Part shown: in pieces, positions 1-5,669 of the stretch
Position numbering within the stretch: position 1 is the stretch's first letter
How the letters are laid out: each line of letters begins with the position of its first letter
Origin: Mycoplasmatota bacterium
Lineage (GTDB): Bacteria; Bacillota_I; Bacilli_A; Izemoplasmatales; Hujiaoplasmataceae
DNA length: 16,261 nucleotides
NCBI GenBank assembly: GCA_023132365.1
Contig: JAGLYJ010000020.1
Coordinates: forward strand, 1-16,261
Reading direction: 5' to 3'
Translations under genes and position numbers: made by a program
The notes under the pieces: generated by a model
The model's input: only the letters and a program-made list of their open reading frames with translations
Told to the model about the DNA's origin: nothing
The model's database searches: none

Positions 1-976
1 TTGTGGTGAAAGAGGAAATGAAATGACTCAAACTCTTGAAGAGTTTAAAGAGTTAATTGATCCTAAATCAAATAAACCGTTGATTGATAGAACCATTCTA
101 ATCGCAAATACATCTAACATGCCTGTAGCTGCACGTGAAGCAAGTATTTATACCGGCATTACCATGGCAGAGTACTACCGTGACATGGGATACCATGTAG
201 CAGTAATGGCAGATTCAACATCGAGATGGGCTGAAGCTTTAAGAGAAATTAGTGGACGTTTAGAAGAAATGCCAGCTGAAGAAGGATTCCCAGCATACTT
301 GCCTAGTAGATTATCTCAATTCTATGAACGTGCTGGTTATGTAGAAACGATTAATCACGAACAAGGGTCAGTTTCTATTATTGGCGCTATATCTCCTCAA
401 GGTGCAGATTTCTCTGAACCAGTTACCCAAAACACTAAAAGATTTGTTCGTTGTTTTTGGGCTTTGGATAAAGAACTTGCATATACAAGACATTACTCAG
501 CTATAAACTGGAATTTAAGTTATTCTGAATATATAAATGATTTATCAAAATGGTATAACAAGAACATTGGTGTTAATTTCTTACAAGACAGACAAAAATT
601 TATTGCTTTACTAGCTGAAGAAAATAAATTAATGGAAATTGTTAAATTGATAGGTAAAGATATCTTGCCGGACGATCAGAAACTAGTATTAGAAATTAGT
701 AAAGTAATTAGAGTTGGATATTTACAGCAAAACGCATTTCATCAGCATGACACTTTTGTTCCATTAAAAAAACAGTTAAAAATGATGGAAATTATTTTGT
801 ACTTATACAGAGCTGCGAAACATATTCTTGAGCAGGGGAAAGCATTTAGTTTATTAGCAGATACAAATTTGTTTGATAAAGTTATTAAGATTAAGTATGA
901 TGTTCCAAATGACAAATTAGAGATGTTTGATGATTATTATAAGTTAATTGACGAAACCCTACAAAGCATTAGATAA
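1..976 (+). CDS. ntpA: V/A-type ATPase catalytic subunit A (5' partial)
   Basis: This is the catalytic A subunit of a V/A-type ATPase, which hydrolyses ATP in the cytoplasmic V1 head to drive H+ or Na+ transport (or works in reverse). The gene is open at the left edge: reading from base 2 gives CGERGNEM, a conserved A-subunit motif, directly upstream of the ATG at 23, so that ATG is an internal Met and not the start. Next come SNMPVAAREASIYTGI (from about base 113), ADSTSRWAEALREIS (about 210-255), the EEGFPAYLPSRL block, and a helical C-terminal domain. About 324 residues are visible; the family is near 590, so the P-loop and the bulge domain lie upstream, outside the window. It ends in TAA at 974-976, and the B gene follows after 14 nt with a TAGGAG ribosome binding site. 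Whether the coupling ion is H+ or Na+ cannot be told from this part. Confidence 0.96.
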   Translation, partial: CGERGNEMTQTLEEFKELIDPKSNKPLIDRTILIANTSNMPVAAREASIYTGITMAEYYRDMGYHVAVMADSTSRWAEALREISGRLEEMPAEEGFPAYLPSRLSQFYERAGYVETINHEQGSVSIIGAISPQGADFSEPVTQNTKRFVRCFWALDKELAYTRHYSAINWNLSYSEYINDLSKWYNKNIGVNFLQDRQKFIALLAEENKLMEIVKLIGKDILPDDQKLVLEISKVIRVGYLQQNAFHQHDTFVPLKKQLKMMEIILYLYRAAKHILEQGKAFSLLADTNLFDKVIKIKYDVPNDKLEMFDDYYKLIDETLQSIR

Positions 977-990
977 TAGGAGTTTATATT

Positions 991-2433
991 ATGGATTTGC
1001 AATATATTGGACTGAAAGGAATTAATGGACCTCTTATATTTATAGACCACGTAAGAGACATTGGTTTTGAAGAAGTAGTAGAAATAAAATTAAATAATGG
1101 AGAAATCCGCCACGGAAGAGTTGTTGAAATAAGTGGCGATTTAGCAGCGGTTTTAGTATTTGAAGGAACTAGAGGTTTATCTTTAAACAATAGCACCGTT
1201 AAATTCTTAGGACACCCAATGGAAATTGGGTTATCAGAAGAAGTTTTAGGAAGAATGTTTAATGGATTAGGAAAACCGATTGATGGATTAGGACCTATTT
1301 ATGTTGATAAATATTACGATATTAATGGCCTGCCTCTAAACCCTGTTTCAAGAAAGTATCCTAGAAACTATATTAAAACTGGTATTTCTAGTATTGATGG
1401 ATTAACAACATTAATTAGAGGACAAAAACTTCCAATTTTCTCTGGTGCTGGTCTTCCTCATAATGAACTAGCTGTTCAAATTGTGAAACAAGCACAAATT
1501 GCCGATAAAAAAGGTGAATCTTTTGGTGTGGTTTTTGCGGCAATGGGTGTTAAAAATGATGTGGCTGATTATTTTAAAAGATCGTTTGAAGAAGCTGGTG
1601 TTTTAGAAAAGGTTGTAATGTTTTTGAATCTTTCAAATGACCCTATTATTGAAAGACTTATTACTCCAAGATGTGCATTATCAACAGCTGAATATCTTGC
1701 TTATAATCACAACATGCATATTCTAGTTGTTTTAACAGATATGACAAGTTATTGTGAAGCATTAAGAGAATTCTCTTCTAGTAAAGGCGAAATACCTGGT
1801 AGAAAAGGGTACCCTGGATATTTATATTCAGAACTTGCATCTTTGTATGAACGTGCTGGTATTGTAGAAAACGCAACAGGTTCAGTTACTCAAATACCTA
1901 TTTTAACAATGCCAAATGATGATATTACTCATCCTATTCCAGACCTTACAGGATATATTACAGAAGGTCAAATTGTACTTGATAGAGAATTACATCAAAA
2001 AGGAGTTTATCCACCAATAGGTGTATTGCCTTCCTTATCAAGGCTTATGAAAGATGGAATTGGTCAAGGATATACTAGAGAAGATCATCAAGGATTGATG
2101 AATCAACTCTATGCATCATATGCTAGAGTTATGGATGCCAGAAGTTTAGCTTCTGTAATTGGTGAAGATGAACTTGGTCCAGTTGATAAGAAATATATTC
2201 AATTTGGTAATCTATTTGAAGAACACTATTTATCGCAAGGGATTACTAGAAGTAGATCTATTGAAGAAACTCTAGATTTAGGTTGGAAATTATTATCTGT
2301 TTTACCAAAATCAGAATTAGACCGAGTTGATGAAAAATTACTAGATAAACATTTTGATCCAGATAAAGCAATAAAGGAATTTATGATTGATAATAGAATA
2401 TTAATTAGAGAATTGAACAAAGAGGCGAAATAA
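991..2433 (+). CDS. ntpB: V/A-type ATPase non-catalytic subunit B
   Basis: This is the regulatory B subunit that alternates with A in the V1 hexamer. The product is 480 residues, close to the usual 460-480. It has an N-terminal beta-barrel domain, then NPVSRKYPRNYIKTGISSID leading into the nucleotide-binding domain. The P-loop position reads SGAGLPHN (residues 151-158) and lacks the GKT lysine, as is normal for non-catalytic B subunits. PILTMPNDDITHPIPDLTGY and the SLSRLMKDGIGQG block further identify it. The start is the ATG at 991, with TAGGAG at 977-982. The stop codon at 2431-2433 is separated from the D gene by a single base, so B and D are almost certainly co-translated. Confidence 0.97.
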   Translation: MDLQYIGLKGINGPLIFIDHVRDIGFEEVVEIKLNNGEIRHGRVVEISGDLAAVLVFEGTRGLSLNNSTVKFLGHPMEIGLSEEVLGRMFNGLGKPIDGLGPIYVDKYYDINGLPLNPVSRKYPRNYIKTGISSIDGLTTLIRGQKLPIFSGAGLPHNELAVQIVKQAQIADKKGESFGVVFAAMGVKNDVADYFKRSFEEAGVLEKVVMFLNLSNDPIIERLITPRCALSTAEYLAYNHNMHILVVLTDMTSYCEALREFSSSKGEIPGRKGYPGYLYSELASLYERAGIVENATGSVTQIPILTMPNDDITHPIPDLTGYITEGQIVLDRELHQKGVYPPIGVLPSLSRLMKDGIGQGYTREDHQGLMNQLYASYARVMDARSLASVIGEDELGPVDKKYIQFGNLFEEHYLSQGITRSRSIEETLDLGWKLLSVLPKSELDRVDEKLLDKHFDPDKAIKEFMIDNRILIRELNKEAK

Positions 2434-2434
2434 T

Positions 2435-3049
2435 ATGCCAGAAAAACAAGTATTCCCTACGAAGGGAAATTTGTTAGCTTTAAATAAGTCCGTCAAATTA
2501 GCCAGATTAGGCTATGATTTAATGGATCGAAAAAGAAATATTTTAATTCGAGAGATGATGGCTATTTTTGCTAATGTTAAAGACCTTCGTGAAAAAATTA
2601 CAGTTACATATAAGAAAGCATATTTTGCTTTGCAAGAAGCTAATATTACTTTAGGTGTGGTTAATGATATAACTAAATCAATACCTATAGATAATGGATT
2701 AGATATTACATACAGATCTGTAATGGGTGTTGAGATTCCTAAAGTGATTTATCTAAAAGAGGATGTTAAGATACAATATGGAATCTCAAGTACAAATACT
2801 AAGTTTGATTTCGCATATAAAATGTTTCAAAAGGTTAGAGATTTAACAATAACATTAGCTGAGATAGATAACGCTTTATATAAACTGGCAAATGCGATTA
2901 GAAAAGCTAGAAAAAGAGCAAATGCATTAAAGAATATTGTAATCCCAGATTATCAAAAGAAGATTAAGTATATTAGTGAAACTCTTGAAGAAAGAGAACG
3001 CGAGGAGTTCAGCAGAAGAAAAATTATTAAACATAATCAAGAGAGATAG
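2435..3049 (+). CDS. ntpD: V/A-type ATPase subunit D (central stalk)
   Basis: Subunit D forms the long antiparallel coiled coil of the rotor that runs inside the A3B3 head. The product is 204 residues, the normal family length. It opens with the diagnostic FPTKGNLLALNKSVKLARLG and continues through a mostly helical, charged sequence (GYDLMDRKRNILIREMM); a second long helix starts around residue 130 and ends in a basic tail. The start ATG lies one base after the B stop, with AGAGGCG just upstream acting as ribosome binding site inside the end of B. Order A-B-D matches known ntp operons. No further ATPase gene follows, so the operon appears to end here. There is no convincing terminator between this gene and the tRNA. 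Confidence 0.95.
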   Translation: MPEKQVFPTKGNLLALNKSVKLARLGYDLMDRKRNILIREMMAIFANVKDLREKITVTYKKAYFALQEANITLGVVNDITKSIPIDNGLDITYRSVMGVEIPKVIYLKEDVKIQYGISSTNTKFDFAYKMFQKVRDLTITLAEIDNALYKLANAIRKARKRANALKNIVIPDYQKKIKYISETLEEREREEFSRRKIIKHNQER

Positions 3050-3087
3050 TTTATAAAACTTCAAATAGTTTGATGTCTAGTAAAAAA

Positions 3088-3117
3088 TTACTTGACTATT
3101 TCAGGTAAATGTATAAT
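3088..3117 (+). promoter_or_regulatory. Probable promoter of tRNA-Trp
   Basis: A TATAAT -10 box lies at 3112-3117, about 22 nt before the tRNA. Two overlapping -35 candidates exist: TTACTT at 3088-3093 (18 nt spacer) and the better match TTGACT at 3092-3097 (only 14 nt to TATAAT, or 17 nt to AATAAT at 3115-3120). Which pair is used is not clear from sequence. Confidence 0.6.
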
Positions 3118-3139
3118 AATATTAATTGACTCATTTTTT

Positions 3140-3213
3140 AGGGGCGTAGCAAAATGGTTATGCAGCGGTCTCCAAAACCGTCTACGTGAGTTCGATCCTC
3201 TCCGCCCCTGCCA
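3140..3213 (+). tRNA. tRNA-Trp (CCA anticodon)
   Basis: This is a 74-nt cloverleaf. The acceptor stem AGGGGCG pairs perfectly with CGCCCCT, followed by discriminator G and an encoded CCA end. The D arm is GCA/TGC with the conserved GG. The anticodon stem GCGGT/ACCGT closes the loop CTCCAAA, giving anticodon CCA, which reads TGG. The variable region is short (CTAC). The T arm GTGAG-TTCGATC-CTCTC has one T-T mismatch in its second pair. No tRNA-Trp with anticodon TCA (which would read TGA) is seen, in line with TGA being a stop. Confidence 0.96.
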
Positions 3214-3222
3214 TATATTAAT

Positions 3223-3261
3223 AAAAGCACCTTAAACCCTTAGTGGTCTAGTTGCTTTTTT
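3223..3261 (+). terminator. Probable terminator after tRNA-Trp
   Basis: AAAAGCA at 3223-3229 can pair with TGCTTTT at 3253-3259, the right arm running into a T tract (3256-3261). A CC/GG pair (3230-3231 with 3244-3245) can extend the stem across a bulge. The loop is long, so this is a weaker hairpin than the others in the window. Confidence 0.45.
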
Positions 3262-3301
3262 ATTTTATCTGGTTTTATTACATAAGTGGATTTGAGAACT
3301 A

Positions 3302-3330
3302 TTTACTATCTTTAAAATATATGATAAAAT
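3302..3330 (+). promoter_or_regulatory. Possible promoter of the nucleotidyltransferase gene
   Basis: TTTACT (3302-3307) and TAAAAT (3325-3330) are spaced by 17 nt, about 80 nt ahead of the start codon at 3411. The match is moderate and rests on sequence alone. Confidence 0.4.
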
Positions 3331-3410
3331 CAAGCATAAGAAAATGATTTAAGACTAAAAAAGCTAATCAGAAATAACAAATAAGTCAATAGATTATACG
3401 GAGGAAAATA

Positions 3411-3899
3411 ATGAATACAATTGATATTTATAAAGTTGATGAACTGGTTAATATTAAGAAAACTTTAATTGAAATTGCATCAACTCTAAATAGCAATAAT
3501 ATTAATTGGGGTCTTGGAGGATCATTGCTTCTATTTCTTTATGGGATTAATACTACTGTAGCCGACATTGATATAGTAATTGATGAGAAAGATATCGATA
3601 AAGTGGAATCATTTATTTCTAGTTATAACAAGATTGAAATAAAAAAATCTGATATCTATTTAACCGATAGATTATACACAATAAATCTTAATAGTGTTGA
3701 TATAGATTTAATGATTGGATTCAAAATACTGACTGAAAAAGGTGTTTATATTTTTCCTAAAGGTGGAGATTTAGCCTATAAAACTGTTCTATTGGATAAT
3801 ACAAAAATTAATATTTGTTCTCTTGAGGATTGGCTTGATGCATATACAGCTATGAAGAGAATTGATAAGGTTGAGTTGATTAATAAATTAATGAAATGA
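3411..3899 (+). CDS. Minimal nucleotidyltransferase-fold protein
   Basis: The product has 162 residues and the signature of the Pol-beta-like nucleotidyltransferase fold. GLGGSLLLFLYG contains the GGS motif (residues 36-38), followed by ADIDIVID with two metal-binding aspartates (D52, D54). The third acidic position is supplied by SVDIDLMIGF (D97 or D99). The C-terminal part (LEDWLDAYTAMKR) is helical. By family, such proteins transfer NMP to a small molecule, RNA or protein; relatives include aminoglycoside/lincosamide nucleotidyltransferases and MNT/AbiEii-type enzymes. The substrate cannot be told here. No HEPN or antitoxin-like partner gene sits beside it. The ATG is preceded by a strong GGAGGA site. 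The stop is TGA followed at once by an in-frame TAA, so the end is the same under either genetic code. Confidence 0.72.
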   Translation: MNTIDIYKVDELVNIKKTLIEIASTLNSNNINWGLGGSLLLFLYGINTTVADIDIVIDEKDIDKVESFISSYNKIEIKKSDIYLTDRLYTINLNSVDIDLMIGFKILTEKGVYIFPKGGDLAYKTVLLDNTKINICSLEDWLDAYTAMKRIDKVELINKLMK

Positions 3900-3964
3900 T
3901 AATCATGCAAATAACATGGGTTTTAGATTTCAAAATTAGTTAGTACTGATTCAAATTCTATCAC

Positions 3965-4008
3965 CTACTATAATGTAGATATAACAATCTATCTGTTATA
4001 AGATTTTT
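3965..4008. promoter_or_regulatory. Two adjacent dyads, possible operator or weak terminator
   Basis: CTAC-TATAAT-GTAG (3965-3978) is directly followed by a perfect 7-bp inverted repeat, TATAACA (3980-3986) and TGTTATA (3994-4000), with a 7-nt spacer. A run of five T follows at 4004-4008. It could be a -10 box with an operator at the transcription start, or an A/T-rich terminator for the nucleotidyltransferase gene. No good -35 is seen. Confidence 0.3.
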
Positions 4009-4059
4009 CCGCTCTATTTAAGGTGCATTTTTATTTAAAAACATATATTTTTTGATATA

Positions 4060-4088
4060 TTTACCAAATTGTGTTTGTGTGATATAAT
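4060..4088 (+). promoter_or_regulatory. Promoter with extended -10 for the membrane protein gene
   Basis: TTTACC (4060-4065), a 17-nt spacer, then TATAAT (4083-4088) preceded by TG one base upstream (TGATATAAT, 4080-4088). It lies 43 nt before the ATG at 4132. A longer reading from TTG at 4069 would start upstream of the -10 box, so it is unlikely. Confidence 0.7.
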
Positions 4089-4131
4089 TATATTAGCGCT
4101 CGGTATATTCACTAAAGGAGATGTTCTAATC

Positions 4132-4722
4132 ATGCTTATTGGTATAGTTACTCATGAAAATATGAAACCTCGTCCATTACTTATGTTAGTATTAAGTTTC
4201 ATCATGCTTGTTTTAACTGTATATTTTAATACTTTTATTATGTTTTTAGTTCTAAATGTTAGTTTGCTTACTTTTTGCGTGGTCAACCTCACTATTAAAT
4301 TAAATCATTTCTTTATTGCTACAGTGTTTATTGTTCTATCTGGGATTACTAAAGATTTGTATTTTTTCTTTACTGGTGGAATCAATCTTGATATCATTTG
4401 GAATGGATTATTAGTTATTGGCGTATTAATGAATTTATTAGTTTTTGGAAATGGAATTTATAGAATATTTAAAAAGAAAGAATATGTATCAAACTTGTTA
4501 TATTTATTGTTTAATATTATGGTATATATTTCTGTAACATTTATTTCAAAAACCTATATAATAAATTTTAATTCTATAACTAGGGGAAGCTTTGAAAGAA
4601 CATCACTACACTTTTTTTATACATTTTTGACATATCTAATATTTATAGCTATGATTTTATTATTTCGCAAATTGACTCACAAGAAGAAGGATATTAAAGA
4701 TACATATATAGAAACAATATAG
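4132..4722 (+). CDS. Multi-pass membrane protein of unknown function
   Basis: I do not recognise this 196-residue protein. It is very hydrophobic, with about six likely membrane helices (roughly residues 15-33, 34-54, 58-78, 86-108, 121-139 and 158-178). There is a basic cytoplasmic-looking segment between helices 4 and 5 (RIFKKKEY) and a charged tail (RKLTHKKKDIKD). No catalytic or transport motif is visible. The start chosen is ATG 4132, served by AAAGGAG at 4114-4120 (11-nt spacing). The same frame is open back to a TTG at 4069, but the promoter -10 box lies between. It is a single-gene unit bounded by its own promoter and a strong terminator. The 5' end contains MLIGIVTHENMKPRP, a short polar N-terminus rather than a signal peptide. 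Confidence 0.7.
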   Translation: MLIGIVTHENMKPRPLLMLVLSFIMLVLTVYFNTFIMFLVLNVSLLTFCVVNLTIKLNHFFIATVFIVLSGITKDLYFFFTGGINLDIIWNGLLVIGVLMNLLVFGNGIYRIFKKKEYVSNLLYLLFNIMVYISVTFISKTYIINFNSITRGSFERTSLHFFYTFLTYLIFIAMILLFRKLTHKKKDIKDTYIETI

Positions 4723-4755
4723 CATTTTGACAACTATTCTATGCAAAATCTATTT

Positions 4756-4776
4756 AAGCCCGTTTGGGCTTTTTTT
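4756..4776 (+). terminator. Intrinsic terminator
   Basis: The hairpin AAGCCC-GTTT-GGGCTT (4756-4771) is followed by an uninterrupted T run to 4776. It closes the membrane protein gene and isolates the ABC transporter unit. Confidence 0.9.
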
Positions 4777-4793
4777 ATTGTGAATGATTATTG

Positions 4794-4873
4794 TAATGAT
4801 ATAGTGGATCATTAGGAATTAACACTTAGTTTTATTCGATTTAATAAAAACTTAATATTTTAAATATATTGAG
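4794..4873. promoter_or_regulatory. Two dyads upstream of the ABC transporter, candidate operators
   Basis: TAATGAT (4794-4800) and ATCATTA (4808-4814) form a perfect 7-bp inverted repeat with a 7-nt spacer. CTTAATAT (4851-4858) and ATATTGAG (4866-4873) form an imperfect one (7 of 8) with the same 7-nt spacer, overlapping the probable -35 region. They are plausible binding sites for the response regulator encoded downstream. This is inference from position. Confidence 0.3.
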
Positions 4874-4894
4874 CTAATAAGTAAAGGATATAAT
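4869..4894 (+). promoter_or_regulatory. Probable promoter of the ABC transporter genes
   Basis: The -10 box TATAAT lies at 4889-4894, 27 nt before the ATG at 4922. The best -35 match, TTGAGC (4869-4874), is only 14 nt away, shorter than normal. At the normal spacing there is only ATATTG. Such a poor -35 is common in promoters that need an activator. Confidence 0.5.
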
Positions 4895-4921
4895 GTAGTT
4901 GTAAAAAGAGGGGTGTTTATT

Positions 4922-5668
4922 ATGAAAAAGATATTAGAAAGCAAGAACTTATGTAAAACATATTATAGTAACGATGTAGAGTTTCATGCATTAAAAAATG
5001 TTGATTTAACTATAAATCAAGGGGAGTTTGTAGCGATAATGGGTCAATCTGGTTCTGGTAAATCAACCTTATTATATACACTAAGTGGAATGGATGACAT
5101 TACTGGAGGAGAAGTATATATTAAAGATAAGAAGGTTAATAATTTAAAAGCTAAAGAGATAACTAGAATTCGTAGAGAAAATATAGGTTTCATTTTCCAA
5201 GGAATTAATCTAGTTTCTAATCTAACATTAAAAGAAAATGTTGTGGTACCAGGATATTTAGCTACTAAATCAAAAGATATTATTAATAAAAGAGCAAAAG
5301 ACTTATTAAGCAAGATGGAAATTATGGATCAAATAAACAAATTACCATCTCAAGTTTCTGGTGGACAAAAGCAAAGAGCAGCAATAGCTAGAGCGATGAT
5401 TAATAGTCCAGATATATTATTTGCTGATGAGCCAACTGGCGCATTAAATTCAAGCAGTGGTAAAGCTGTTCTTGATTTAATTAAAAACTTTAATGAAGAC
5501 GGACAAACAATCGTTATGGTTACACATGATATAAAATCAGCGTCATATGCGAACAGAGTAGTCTTCTTAAAAGATGGACGCATAGAAGGCGAGCTTGATT
5601 TAAAGAAATATCAAACCGACAACCAAGAAAAAGTAATCTTTGATTTTCTAAGTGAAAAGGGTTGGTAG
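4922..5668 (+). CDS. ABC transporter ATP-binding protein (MacB/LolD/Bce-type)
   Basis: This is a 248-residue ATPase subunit with every core motif: Walker A GQSGSGKST (41-49), Q-loop Q93, signature VSGGQKQR (145-152), Walker B ILFADEPTG with D169/E170, and H-loop H202. The sequence around the signature and the GALNS D-loop is typical of ATPases that pair with FtsX-like permeases, acting in peptide export, lipoprotein release or antimicrobial-peptide resistance. A GTG nine bases upstream is in frame, but it falls inside the GAGGGG ribosome binding site, so ATG 4922 is chosen. The stop is one base before the permease ATG, so the two subunits are co-translated. Confidence 0.93.
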   Translation: MKKILESKNLCKTYYSNDVEFHALKNVDLTINQGEFVAIMGQSGSGKSTLLYTLSGMDDITGGEVYIKDKKVNNLKAKEITRIRRENIGFIFQGINLVSNLTLKENVVVPGYLATKSKDIINKRAKDLLSKMEIMDQINKLPSQVSGGQKQRAAIARAMINSPDILFADEPTGALNSSSGKAVLDLIKNFNEDGQTIVMVTHDIKSASYANRVVFLKDGRIEGELDLKKYQTDNQEKVIFDFLSEKGW

Positions 5669-5669
5669 T

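Noticed and set aside
23..976. Subunit A beginning at the ATG at 23
   Set aside because: The same frame upstream reads CGERGNE, a conserved part of the A subunit, so the gene is truncated by the window edge and this Met is internal.
3411..3899. Toxin-antitoxin pair (MNT/HEPN or AbiE-like)
   Set aside because: Only the nucleotidyltransferase is present; neighbouring sequence holds no second small gene to pair with it.
3965..4008. Mobile-element end or attachment site at the inverted repeats near the nucleotidyltransferase gene
   Set aside because: The repeats are short, AT-rich and local, with no matching copy, transposase or integrase in the window.
4069..4131. Longer N-terminus of the membrane protein from a TTG at 4069
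   Set aside because: A well-formed extended -10 box (4080-4088) lies downstream of that TTG, and a ribosome binding site precedes ATG 4132.
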